NCBI RefSeq assembly: GCF_000758305.1
Contig: NZ_CP009458.1
Coordinates: forward strand, 3,782,001-3,846,000
Source of the DNA: Cedecea neteri
Lineage (GTDB): Bacteria; Pseudomonadota; Gammaproteobacteria; Enterobacterales; Enterobacteriaceae
Direction: 5' to 3'
DNA: 64,000 nt
Under the pieces are notes generated by a model. That model ran no database searches. It worked only from the letters and a program-made list of their open reading frames with translations, and was not told the DNA's origin. The translations under genes were made by a program, and so were the position numbers. Positions 25,201-33,529 of this stretch are shown piece by piece. Numbering within the stretch: position 1 is the stretch's first letter; each line of letters starts with the position of its first letter.

Positions 25201-27633
25201 ATGACCGAACTGAATCTGAACTTTCTCAGCCCACGAATAGAAGCACACAAAGAGGCGCTGATACATATCGTTAAGCCGCCGGTCTGCACCGAACGCGCCC
25301 GCCACTACACGGTCGTTTACCAGCAGCATCAGGATAAACCGCTGCCGGTTCGCCGCGCGATGGCATTGGCCCATCATCTGGCAGAGCGAACTATTTGGAT
25401 CAAACATGACGAGCTTATCGTCGGCAACCAGGCAAGCCATGTACGCGGAGCACCGTTTTTCCCGGAATATACCGTGGGCTGGATTGAGAGCGAAATCGAC
25501 GAGCTTGGCGACCGTCCGGGGGCTGGCTTCTCGATTTCCGACGCGGACAAAGCGGTTATGCATGAAATTTGCCCCTGGTGGCGCGGGCAGACGGTACAAG
25601 ATCGCTGTTATGGCATGTTTACCGACGAGCAAAAAGCGCTGCTGGCGACCGGGATCATCAAAGCCGAAGGCAATATGACTTCCGGCGACGCTCACCTGGC
25701 GGTTAATTTCCCGCTGTTGCTTGAGCTCGGCATCAGCGGCCTGCGTGAGAAAATCGCAGAGCGACGCGGGCGTTTGCAGTTAACCGACTGGGACGATCTG
25801 CATAAAGAGCAGTTCCTGAAGGCCATTGATATGACTTTTGCTGCCCTGAGCGACCATATATTACGCTACGCAGAATTGGCGAAGAAAATGGCGGAAGAAG
25901 AGTCACGCACTCCCCGCCGTGACGAGCTGTTGGCGATCGCTGAAAACTGCGAACATATCGCCAGCAACCCGCCGGTTACTTTCTGGCAGGCTTTACAGCT
26001 CAGCTATTTCGTTCAGCTTGTGCTGCAAATTGAATCCAACGGGCATTCTGTCTCCTTTGGTAGGCTCGATCAGTACCTTTATCCGTGGTACCGCCGGGAT
26101 GTGGAATTACAGCAAACCACCAGTCGGGAACAGGCCATTGAGCTGCTGCAAAGCTGCTGGCTGAAGCTGCTTGAGGTGAACAAAATTCGCTCCGGTTCGC
26201 ATTCAAAAGCCTCCGCCGGTAGCCCGCTTTACCAGAACGTCACCATCGGTGGACAAACGCTGGTGCACGGCGTCGCGGTGGACGCCGTTAACCCGCTCTC
26301 CTACGCCATTCTTGAATCCTGCGGCCGCCTGCGCTCAACGCAGCCTAATCTCAGCGTTCGCTATCACGCCGGGATGAGCAATGACTTCCTTGACGCCTGT
26401 GTGCAGGTGATTCGCTGCGGATTCGGCATGCCGGCGTTTAACAATGATGAAATTGTTATCGAGGAATTCATCAAACTCGGCGTCAGCCGGGAAGATGCCT
26501 ATGACTACGCGGCTATCGGCTGCATTGAAACCGCCGTCGGCGGAAAATGGGGCTACCGTTGTACCGGCATGAGCTTCATCAACTTTGCCCGGGTGATGCT
26601 GGCGAGCCTTGAGCATGGCCTCGATGCCACCAGTGGAAAAATTTTCTTCCCGCAGCAAAAGGCACTGTCCGAAGGCAACTTCACTTCGTTTGACGAAGTC
26701 CTCGACGCCTGGGATCGGCAAATTCGTTATTACACACAAAAATCGATCGAGATCGAATGCGTGGTGGATACCGTACTGGAGGAAAACGCGCACGATATTC
26801 TTTGTTCGGCGCTGGTGGATGATTGTATTGAACGGGGCAAAAGTATTAAGCAAGGGGGCGCGAAATACGACTGGGTTTCTGGGCTCCAGGTCGGGATTGC
26901 CAACCTTGGGAATAGTCTCTCAGCCGTGAAAAAACTGGTCTTTGAACAGGGTATCATCGGGCAGCAGCAGTTAGCGGATGCCCTGGTTAACGACTTTGCC
27001 GGGCTGAACGGCGAGCAGCTTCGCCAGCGATTAATCAACGGTGCGCCAAAATACGGCAACGACGATGACGAAGTCGATATGCTTCTCGCCCGCGCCTACC
27101 AGACCTACATCGATGAACTTAAGCGCTATCACAACACGCGCTTTGGCCGCGGCCCTGTTGGCGGGACATACTACGCGGGAACATCCTCTATCTCTGCAAA
27201 CGTTCCGTTCGGCGCAGCCACAATGGCCACACCTGATGGCCGTAAGGCGCATACACCTTTGGCAGAAGGCGCCAGCCCCGCGTCCGGGACCGATCATCTT
27301 GGCCCTACAGCGGTCATCAGTTCCGTGGGCAAACTGCCAACCAATAAAATCCTCGGCGGTGTTTTATTGAACCAAAAACTGAATCCCTCAACGTTAGATA
27401 ATCCACGCGATCGTGAAAAATTAATGTTTATGCTGCGTACCTTCTTCGAATCACACAAGGGCTGGCACGTTCAGTACAACATTGTCTCTCGTGAAACACT
27501 GCTTGAAGCCAAACAAAATCCTGATAAATATCGAGATTTGGTGGTAAGGGTTGCAGGATACTCGGCCTTCTTTACGGCCTTATCTCCTGACGCGCAGGAT
27601 GATATTATAGCCCGCACGGAACATACTCTTTGA
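25201..27633 (+). CDS. pflF: PflF (YbiW), glycyl-radical enzyme
   Basis: 810 residues, identical in length to E. coli YbiW. The C-terminal glycyl-radical loop is RVAGYSAFF with radical Gly786. The active-site thiyl loop is AAIGCIETAVGG with Cys441 and Glu443. The single GCxE arrangement belongs to the dehydratase-type glycyl-radical enzymes, not to true pyruvate formate-lyase, which has CC. The substrate of this family is unproven. Linkage to fsaA suggests a three-carbon or sugar-phosphate-related pathway. GAGG lies 9 nt before the ATG. Confidence 0.92.
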   Translation: MTELNLNFLSPRIEAHKEALIHIVKPPVCTERARHYTVVYQQHQDKPLPVRRAMALAHHLAERTIWIKHDELIVGNQASHVRGAPFFPEYTVGWIESEIDELGDRPGAGFSISDADKAVMHEICPWWRGQTVQDRCYGMFTDEQKALLATGIIKAEGNMTSGDAHLAVNFPLLLELGISGLREKIAERRGRLQLTDWDDLHKEQFLKAIDMTFAALSDHILRYAELAKKMAEEESRTPRRDELLAIAENCEHIASNPPVTFWQALQLSYFVQLVLQIESNGHSVSFGRLDQYLYPWYRRDVELQQTTSREQAIELLQSCWLKLLEVNKIRSGSHSKASAGSPLYQNVTIGGQTLVHGVAVDAVNPLSYAILESCGRLRSTQPNLSVRYHAGMSNDFLDACVQVIRCGFGMPAFNNDEIVIEEFIKLGVSREDAYDYAAIGCIETAVGGKWGYRCTGMSFINFARVMLASLEHGLDATSGKIFFPQQKALSEGNFTSFDEVLDAWDRQIRYYTQKSIEIECVVDTVLEENAHDILCSALVDDCIERGKSIKQGGAKYDWVSGLQVGIANLGNSLSAVKKLVFEQGIIGQQQLADALVNDFAGLNGEQLRQRLINGAPKYGNDDDEVDMLLARAYQTYIDELKRYHNTRFGRGPVGGTYYAGTSSISANVPFGAATMATPDGRKAHTPLAEGASPASGTDHLGPTAVISSVGKLPTNKILGGVLLNQKLNPSTLDNPRDREKLMFMLRTFFESHKGWHVQYNIVSRETLLEAKQNPDKYRDLVVRVAGYSAFFTALSPDAQDDIIARTEHTL

Positions 27634-27638
27634 CGAGA

Positions 27639-27662
27639 AGGCGGTGGTTAATCCCACCGCCT
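27639..27662 (+). terminator. GC-rich hairpin between pflF and yciT
   Basis: AGGCGGTGG-TTAATC-CCACCGCCT, a 9-bp perfect stem immediately after the pflF stop and 14 bp before yciT, without a T tract. It may partly end or stabilise the pflEF transcript. Confidence 0.45.
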
Positions 27663-27676
27663 GACGACTGGCCGAC

Positions 27677-28435
27677 ATGAACTCAAGACAACAAATTATT
27701 CTGCAGATGGTTATCGATCAGGGCCGGGTTAGCGTCGCCTCTCTGGCGAAAACAACCGGCGTTTCAGAAGTCACCATCCGCCAGGATTTAAACCTGCTGG
27801 AAAAAAATAATTACCTTCGTCGCACGCATGGTTTTGCCGTCCCGCTCGATAGCGATGACGTTGAAACTCGTATGATGAACAACTACACCCTCAAGCTACA
27901 GCTCGCGCAATATGCCGCTTCGCTGGTGAATGATGGTGAAACCGTGTTTATCGAAAACGGCAGCAGCAACGCGCTTCTTGCCCGCACGCTGGCGGAGCAG
28001 AAAAAAGTCACGCTGATCACCGTCAGCAGCTACATCGCTCATTTACTGAAAGACACCGATTGCGAAGTCATTCTGGTCGGCGGGATCTATCAGAAGAAAA
28101 GTGAAAGCATGGTCGGGCCGCTTACCCGCCAGTTTATCCAGCAGCTGCATTTCAGTAAGGCTTTTATCGGCATCGATGGTTTCTTGCCAGAAACCGGCTT
28201 TACCGGGCGCGATATGCTGCGTACCGACGTGGTGAATTCTGTGCTGGAGAAAGGTAGCGAGGCCATTGTGCTTACGGACAGCAGCAAGTTTGGCAATGTG
28301 CATCCGTACACGCTTGGCCCGATTTCACGCTTTAACCGCGTTATCACCGACGCAGCACTGAGCCAGGAGACGCTGGAGCAGTTGAAAGCAGCCCATCTTC
28401 AGGTGGATATCGTCGATCCTTACGCCGTCGTTTAA
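27677..28435 (+). CDS. yciT: YciT, DeoR-family transcriptional regulator
   Basis: 252 residues (E. coli YciT 249). N-terminal DeoR-type winged HTH (about 1-57, VSVASLAKTTGVSEVTIRQD) and a C-terminal sugar-phosphate-sensing DeoRC domain (about 75-235, with FIENGSSN and LTDSSKFG). In E. coli it is an orphan between osmB and yciZ. Here it directly follows pflEF in the same direction, so it may control fsaA and pflEF through the palindromes at 24243-24279. The effector is unknown. Confidence 0.9.
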   Translation: MNSRQQIILQMVIDQGRVSVASLAKTTGVSEVTIRQDLNLLEKNNYLRRTHGFAVPLDSDDVETRMMNNYTLKLQLAQYAASLVNDGETVFIENGSSNALLARTLAEQKKVTLITVSSYIAHLLKDTDCEVILVGGIYQKKSESMVGPLTRQFIQQLHFSKAFIGIDGFLPETGFTGRDMLRTDVVNSVLEKGSEAIVLTDSSKFGNVHPYTLGPISRFNRVITDAALSQETLEQLKAAHLQVDIVDPYAVV

Positions 28436-28443
28436 CGCTTTTT

Positions 28444-28467
28444 GCCCGTGTCAGGCACGGGCCTTTC
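28444..28467 (+). terminator. yciT terminator
   Basis: GCCCGTG-TCAGG-CACGGGC followed by CTTTCC, nine bases after the yciT stop. Confidence 0.65.
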
Positions 28468-28472
28468 CTCTC

Positions 28473-28486
28473 TCAGAATATTCCCA
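28473..28486 (+). promoter_or_regulatory. Candidate RcsB box upstream of osmB
   Basis: TCAGAATATTCCCA closely matches the RcsB box TAAGAATATTCCTA. E. coli osmB is a known Rcs target. The site is about 160 bp upstream of the CTATACT -10. Confidence 0.65.
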
Positions 28487-28639
28487 CGCTGTAATTAAGA
28501 GTTTTTACCTGTGTTAATCATGCGGAAAAATTAGAATAGAATTTAGCGATATAACAGGGAGTAATATACGCACCTGCCCTTTTTAAGCTTATATCGTGAC
28601 ATCGTTTCACGAACCGCCCGGTAAAGTGGTGAATTCTTA

Positions 28640-28646
28640 CTATACT
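28640..28646 (+). promoter_or_regulatory. SigmaS-type -10 element of osmB
   Basis: CTATACT is the preferred sigmaS -10 sequence and lies 43 bp before the osmB start. osmB is a known RpoS- and osmotically-induced gene. Confidence 0.65.
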
Positions 28647-28689
28647 TAACTGAGACTGGCTTCCGTGAATCAATTATTCTGGAGAAAGT

Positions 28690-28911
28690 ATGATGACCTT
28701 AAATAACAAAAAAGTGGCCGCTGCAATGCTGGCTATTACCCTCGCAATGTCCCTGAGTGCCTGCTCTAACTGGTCTAAGCGTGACCGCAACACGGCAATC
28801 GGCGCAGGTGCCGGTGCGCTGGGCGGTGCAGTACTGACCGATGGCAGCACGCTCGGTACGCTTGGCGGTGCGGCAGTAGGCGGTATTATCGGTCACCAGG
28901 TGGGCAAATAA
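28690..28911 (+). CDS. osmB: OsmB, osmotically inducible lipoprotein
   Basis: 73 residues (E. coli 72). Lipoprotein signal with lipobox LSAC and lipidated Cys25. The mature part is glycine/alanine-rich with repeated small-residue motifs (GAGAGALGGAV, GGAAVGG), a glycine-zipper arrangement. Outer-membrane lipoprotein induced by osmotic and envelope stress. GGAG sits 5 nt before the first of two adjacent ATGs. Confidence 0.96.
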   Translation: MMTLNNKKVAAAMLAITLAMSLSACSNWSKRDRNTAIGAGAGALGGAVLTDGSTLGTLGGAAVGGIIGHQVGK

Positions 28912-28996
28912 GGCAGGACGCCAGCAAAAGCAAACCCGCTTTGACGAATTATTGTGTGTTAATTTTCAGGTCTGACTAACAGCAGTTAAAATAAAA

Positions 28997-29018
28997 GGCC
29001 ACGGTAATTGCCGTGGCC
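28997..29018 (-). terminator. Terminator of yciH, possibly shared with osmB
   Basis: GGCCACGG-TAATTG-CCGTGGCC; on the minus strand it is followed by TTTTATTTT, so it best serves pyrF-yciH. Confidence 0.8.
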
Positions 29019-29040
29019 CAATAATTAATATTATTCCGAA

Positions 29041-29370
29041 TTAACCGCCCGCGAGTTTTACTTTCATCCCTTTCGCTTCCAGCAATGATTTTATCAAATC
29101 ACGCTTATCGCCCTGGATTTCAATCACACCGTCTTTCACCGCGCCACCACAGCCACATTTCTTTTTCAGCTCGGCGGCAATGCTCGCCAGCGTCGCATCG
29201 TCCGCATCAATACCGGAGATCAGGCATACGCCCTTTCCTTTGCGCCCGCTGGTTTGCTTTTGAATACGCACAATCCCGTCGCCTTTTGGGCGCTGGACTT
29301 CGACTTTCGGTTCATCAATACGCCCGGTTTCCGTGGAGTAGACCAGCCGGCTGTTATTATCTTTCATCAC
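29041..29370 (-). CDS. yciH: YciH, SUI1/eIF1-like translation factor
   Basis: 109 residues (E. coli 108). The C-terminal two thirds is a SUI1 domain (about 28-105; RKGKGVCLISGID and KKKCGCGGAVKDG are conserved). The family resembles eukaryotic eIF1 and acts on initiation fidelity or stress-time translation inhibition. Start overlaps the pyrF stop by 4 nt, so it is coupled to pyrF. Confidence 0.95.
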   Translation of the reverse strand: MMKDNNSRLVYSTETGRIDEPKVEVQRPKGDGIVRIQKQTSGRKGKGVCLISGIDADDATLASIAAELKKKCGCGGAVKDGVIEIQGDKRDLIKSLLEAKGMKVKLAGG

Positions 29371-30104
29371 GCCCCCTGTGCCAGCGAGGCGCGGATATCC
29401 CGTAGAGTCTGTGCCGGGTCCGCAGATTGGGTGATCGGACGCCCAATCACCATAAAGTCTACCCCAGCCTGTTGAGCCTGCTGCGGCGTCATGATTCGGC
29501 GCTGATCGCCTGCATCACTGCCAACCGGGCGAATGCCAGGGGTAATGAGTTTGAATTCACGGCCTAACGCCGTCTTAAAGCGCACCGCTTCCTGTGCAGA
29601 GCATACGACGCCGTCCAGGCCACACTCTTTTGTCAGCGTCGCCAGGCGCTCAGCGTAGTCTGCCGGGCTGGCGGTAATGCCCAGGTCAGCCAGGTCGCTG
29701 GCTTCCATGCTGGTCAGTACGGTAACGGCGATCAGCAGCGGCGCGTCTTTCCCAAATGGAACAAGCGCTTCTTTTGCCGCACGCATCATACGAGCGCCCC
29801 CCGTAGCATGAACATTGACCATCCACACGCCCATTTCAGCCGCAGCCGCCACGGCACGCGCGGTGGTGTTAGGGATATCGTGGAACTTCAGATCGAGGAA
29901 GACATCAAACCCTCGCTGGTGCAGGTCGCCCACCAGCTGTGGACCAAACAGGGTAAACATCTCCTTGCCTACTTTCAGACGGCAGTCGCGCGGGTCGATA
30001 CGGTCAACAAAGGCCAGGGCGCTATCGCGATTATCATAATCAAGTGCAACGACTATCGGCGATTCAGTGACAACACGGGAGGAGGATGACGCAGTTGAAT
30101 TCAT
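29367..30104 (-). CDS. pyrF: Orotidine 5'-phosphate decarboxylase
   Basis: 245 residues from ATG 30104 (E. coli 245), with AGAAGG 6 nt upstream; an upstream start at 30143 is not needed. The catalytic signature DLKFHDIPNT carries the Asp-Lys-Asp array, and VVALDYDNR and VIGRPI bracket the barrel. Converts OMP to UMP, the last step of pyrimidine biosynthesis. First gene of pyrF-yciH. Confidence 0.97.
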   Translation of the reverse strand: MNSTASSSSRVVTESPIVVALDYDNRDSALAFVDRIDPRDCRLKVGKEMFTLFGPQLVGDLHQRGFDVFLDLKFHDIPNTTARAVAAAAEMGVWMVNVHATGGARMMRAAKEALVPFGKDAPLLIAVTVLTSMEASDLADLGITASPADYAERLATLTKECGLDGVVCSAQEAVRFKTALGREFKLITPGIRPVGSDAGDQRRIMTPQQAQQAGVDFMVIGRPITQSADPAQTLRDIRASLAQGA

Positions 30105-30298
30105 GGCAAAACCTTCTGACTGTTGGGCACCAGCGCGGCGCAAAAAAGTTAAACGGCAGCATTCTACTCGCCAGCCAGGTAAATTTACAGCCGCGATTGC
30201 CCCTGCTAAGCGAAAGTTGCACGATGCTGAAGTTGGGCAGGATGAAGATCTCTATAGTATGTTGTAACTAAAATGTGGGCTTTTAAAAAATCGGAGGC

Positions 30299-31468
30299 TT
30301 ACTGACCATCCAGCCCGCGAATCGGTTTCACCGTTGACCATGCGCGGCAGGACGGGCAATGCCAGTACATGGTGTAGGCAGTAAAGCCGCATTTTTGACA
30401 GCGATAGCGGGGCTTGGTGCGAATTTGCTCGCCAACCATATCCCTCAATACCATCAAACTCTCTTTCGCTCGCCCTTCCTCCGCCTCATGCAGGTGATAA
30501 TCCATCAGACGATGGAATACACGCATTGTCGGATGACGCTGGAGCTGACGGTTGATATACATCTGAGCAGTTTCAGCCCCTTCGCGCTGCTCGAGAATAC
30601 TCGCCAGCATAAGCTCTGCCACCGCCCCACTGTTTTCTTCCACGCAGCGCTTAAGGAAGACTTCCCACTCATCCGGCTTATCAAGCTGCTGGTAGCAAAC
30701 CTGCAGCATCTCCAGTGTTTCACTGACCAGTTCGCTATCTTGCTCAATCACACGTTTTAGCGAGTCTACCGCTTTGGCATACTCGCCTTTTTCCATAAAA
30801 ATACGCCCCATCATGATGGAGACCCGGGCGCAGTTTTTATCTGCTGCGGCCCCTTTTTTCAACAATGACATGGCTTTGTCTGTATCGTCATTGCCGATAT
30901 TTTGCAGCGCAAGTTCACAGTAGAAGTGCGCGATTTCCACACGCTGTTTGTCTTTACCGAGTTTCACCAGACGTTCGGCCACGTCGATGGCTTTCTGCCA
31001 GTCGCTTGTTGCCTGGTGAATTTGCAGCAGCTGCTGCAGCGCGCTGATGCGGAAATCGGTCTCGTCGATAAGCTGGCTGAACATATCTTCGGCGCGGTCA
31101 TAAAGACCTGCAGCCATATAGTCTTTGCCAAGCTGCTGCACGGCAAGCAGGCGCTGATCATAGTTCAGCGATGCACTCTCCATAAGCGACTGGTGGATAC
31201 GAATAGCCCGATCGACTTCGCCACGCTGGCGGAAGAGGTTGCCTAACGTGAGATGCGCTTCAACGGTGCCTGTGTCCTCTTTAAGCATGTCGAGGAACAG
31301 ATCAACCGCTTTATCCTGCTGGTTAGCCAGCAGGAAGTTCACGCCGGCCACGTAGTCACGGGAAAGGCGGCTGGCCTCCTGCTGTTTGTCTTGCAGCGCA
31401 CTTCTGCGCCCCATATACCAGCCATAAGCGGCCGCAACGGGTAATAGCAGAAACAGCAGTTCCAACAT
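30299..31468 (-). CDS. lapB: LapB (YciM), LPS assembly regulator
   Basis: 389 residues, the same as E. coli. N-terminal transmembrane anchor (about 1-20), a run of tetratricopeptide repeats (about 35-320) and a C-terminal rubredoxin-like metal site (CQKCGF...CPSC, about 357-374). It directs FtsH to degrade LpxC and so limits lipid A synthesis. It starts 6 bp after lapA. Confidence 0.97.
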   Translation of the reverse strand: MLELLFLLLPVAAAYGWYMGRRSALQDKQQEASRLSRDYVAGVNFLLANQQDKAVDLFLDMLKEDTGTVEAHLTLGNLFRQRGEVDRAIRIHQSLMESASLNYDQRLLAVQQLGKDYMAAGLYDRAEDMFSQLIDETDFRISALQQLLQIHQATSDWQKAIDVAERLVKLGKDKQRVEIAHFYCELALQNIGNDDTDKAMSLLKKGAAADKNCARVSIMMGRIFMEKGEYAKAVDSLKRVIEQDSELVSETLEMLQVCYQQLDKPDEWEVFLKRCVEENSGAVAELMLASILEQREGAETAQMYINRQLQRHPTMRVFHRLMDYHLHEAEEGRAKESLMVLRDMVGEQIRTKPRYRCQKCGFTAYTMYWHCPSCRAWSTVKPIRGLDGQ

Positions 31469-31474
31469 AGAAGA

Positions 31475-31780
31475 TTATTCCTTCACAGCCGGCACATTCG
31501 GAGCCGGCACATCAGCAGTGGGGGTAACTTGTTGCTCAAGGCGTTTAATTTTTCGCTCAGCGCGGGCCAGGGAAACACGGACGCGCAGCCAGAACAGACC
31601 GCAAATCAGCCATCCAATAATAAATCCTGCGGCAAACAGCGTCGCCAGCAAACTGGATACCCGATATTCCCCCTGTGCCAGCAGGTAGTTAAAGTTCACT
31701 ACCTGATCGTTTTGCGCCCCCAACGTAATTGAAATCACAAAGATGGCGAGGACCAGCAAGAAAATGAATAAATATTTCAC
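31475..31780 (-). CDS. lapA: LapA (YciS), LPS assembly protein A
   Basis: 101 residues (E. coli 102). Two transmembrane helices (about 2-20 and 43-66) followed by a coiled-coil tail (about 68-88). First gene of lapA-lapB. E. coli lapAB is heat-shock induced. Confidence 0.95.
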   Translation of the reverse strand: MKYLFIFLLVLAIFVISITLGAQNDQVVNFNYLLAQGEYRVSSLLATLFAAGFIIGWLICGLFWLRVRVSLARAERKIKRLEQQVTPTADVPAPNVPAVKE

Positions 31781-31877
31781 ATGACATCCCGTTATGTGGT
31801 CACAGCTGGCTCAGCTATGCCAAAAATGAATCCCGGAGGTATAAACTACCATTTCAGGCCAAACCGGGGAATCCATT

Positions 31878-31908
31878 AACCCCCATCAATGCATAAGAAA
31901 TGGGGGTT
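31878..31908. repeat. Inverted repeat between lapA and pgpB
   Basis: AACCCCCAT (31878-31886) and ATGGGGGTT (31900-31908) form a 9-bp stem with a 13-nt loop just before the pgpB 3' end (minus strand). No T tract; possible weak terminator or roadblock. Confidence 0.5.
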
Positions 31909-31920
31909 AAAACACTATTA

Positions 31921-32685
31921 TCAACTTTTTTCGTTGCGTTCGGTTATTTCCTGCTCTTCTTCGGCGGGTGGCGTGAGCGGACCACACCAGCGCTGCGCCA
32001 GCCAAGTCGCCAGAATGACTAACGCCCCGGAGATAATCGTAGCGACAACCAGATCGCGGGGCCAATGCATCCCCAGCAGCAATCGACTCCCCATCACGCC
32101 GGTTGCCCATATCAACAACACCGCCAGCGTCAATGTCCGTCGGCGCGGCCAAAGCAATCCTACGCCCAACAACGCCCAACTGGCAGCAAACATCGTGTGA
32201 CCTGAAGGAAAAGCGAAGCCGGTTTCGAACTGCCAGTGCTTGCGTAACCAGCCTGGAATATTATCCTGCCCTTCCAGCTGTGCTTTAACCAGTTCCGCAC
32301 GCTGAGTACGCTTTAAATTGTAGAACTCGTCGGTAGGGATATGGTGAGTTTTTTCAAGCCATACGACGAAAGGCCGGGGTTCCTGCACTTTATTCTTGAT
32401 AACGGACTTAATGCCCTGACCTATAAGGATAGCGGCAGCGAGGATAGCAAATAACATCAGTGCAGGCTTAAGGCGATAGCGCAGGCACCACAGAAACCAT
32501 GCGCAGAGAATAACATGCGTAATGACTCCCCAGGGTTGGGTGACGGTCTCAGTGACCCAATAAAGCATTTTTAACTCGCTTTCATTGCCCCCAGGGGCCC
32601 ATTGCCAGCCGCTGAGCCAGACGAGTAACGGCATGATTAACAGAAGTATTGTGCCAGCTGCGATGCGTTTTGCTATTGCCTGCAT
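31921..32685 (-). CDS. pgpB: PgpB, phosphatidylglycerophosphatase / undecaprenyl pyrophosphate phosphatase
   Basis: 254 residues from ATG 32685 (E. coli 254), with GAGG 5 nt upstream; an upstream start at 32766 adds 27 residues. Six-helix PAP2 enzyme with the three phosphatase motifs KVQEPRPFV, PSGHT and SRLLLGMHWPRD. Dephosphorylates PGP and C55-PP at the periplasmic face. Divergent from ribA. Confidence 0.95.
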   Translation of the reverse strand: MQAIAKRIAAGTILLLIMPLLVWLSGWQWAPGGNESELKMLYWVTETVTQPWGVITHVILCAWFLWCLRYRLKPALMLFAILAAAILIGQGIKSVIKNKVQEPRPFVVWLEKTHHIPTDEFYNLKRTQRAELVKAQLEGQDNIPGWLRKHWQFETGFAFPSGHTMFAASWALLGVGLLWPRRRTLTLAVLLIWATGVMGSRLLLGMHWPRDLVVATIISGALVILATWLAQRWCGPLTPPAEEEQEITERNEKS

Positions 32686-32890
32686 GAAAACCTCATGATA
32701 ATGAAAGCTTTTAAAGAATAACCGAAAATGCCTGAGAAGGTTAAACCACGCGGTGGTCATTGGCAAAAATGGCTTTTTAATCTGTCAATGAAGCGAACGA
32801 CCGCGCGTTATGGCAAAATATCCGACATTAACGTACAGGCCAGACTTCTGGCAGACACCAAGGTGTCAAAATAAGTACCTGGAGAATCAC

Positions 32891-33481
32891 ATGCAGCTTA
32901 AACGTGTGGCAGAAGCCAAACTGCCAACCCCATGGGGCGATTTCCTGATGGTGGGTTTTGAAGAAGTGGCAACGGGACAGGATCATGTTGCCCTGGTTTT
33001 TGGTGATATTAGTGGTGAAGAACCTGTTCTGGCGCGCGTTCACTCCGAATGTCTGACCGGTGACGCGCTGTTTAGTCTGCGCTGCGACTGCGGTTTCCAG
33101 CTTGAAGCGGCGTTGACCCACATTGCTGAAAAAGGCCGTGGCGTGCTGCTTTATCATCGTCAGGAAGGCCGTAATATCGGGCTGCTGAATAAAATCCGGG
33201 CCTATGCGCTGCAGGACAAAGGCTACGATACGGTAGAAGCGAACCACCAACTCGGTTTTGCTGCCGATGAGCGTGACTTTACGCTGTGTGCCGACATGTT
33301 CAAACTGCTGGGCGTGGATGCCGTACGTTTGCTCACCAACAACCCGAAAAAAGTCGAAATTTTGACCGAGGCAGGGATCAACATCGTTGAGCGCGTGCCG
33401 CTCATTGTCGGCCGCAACCCGAAAAATGCGCATTACCTAGACACCAAAGCGGCCAAAATGGGCCATCTGCTGTCGGAATAA
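32891..33481 (+). CDS. ribA: GTP cyclohydrolase II
   Basis: 196 residues from ATG 32891 (E. coli 196), preceded by TGGAGA. The zinc ligands lie in SECLTGDALFSLRCDCG (C-x10-C-x-C), followed by YHRQEGRNIGL, the GTP-binding/catalytic segment. First committed step of riboflavin synthesis. Monocistronic with a strong terminator. Confidence 0.97.
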   Translation: MQLKRVAEAKLPTPWGDFLMVGFEEVATGQDHVALVFGDISGEEPVLARVHSECLTGDALFSLRCDCGFQLEAALTHIAEKGRGVLLYHRQEGRNIGLLNKIRAYALQDKGYDTVEANHQLGFAADERDFTLCADMFKLLGVDAVRLLTNNPKKVEILTEAGINIVERVPLIVGRNPKNAHYLDTKAAKMGHLLSE

Positions 33482-33497
33482 GCGTGTTCATCTCGTA

Positions 33498-33523
33498 AAA
33501 AAGCCCCTTTTCAGGGGCTTTTT
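33498..33523. terminator. Bidirectional terminator between ribA and acnA
   Basis: AAAAAGCCCC-(TTTTCA)-GGGGCTTTTT with T-rich sequence on both strands, for convergent ribA (+) and acnA (-). Confidence 0.93.
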
Positions 33524-33529
33524 CTTTTC

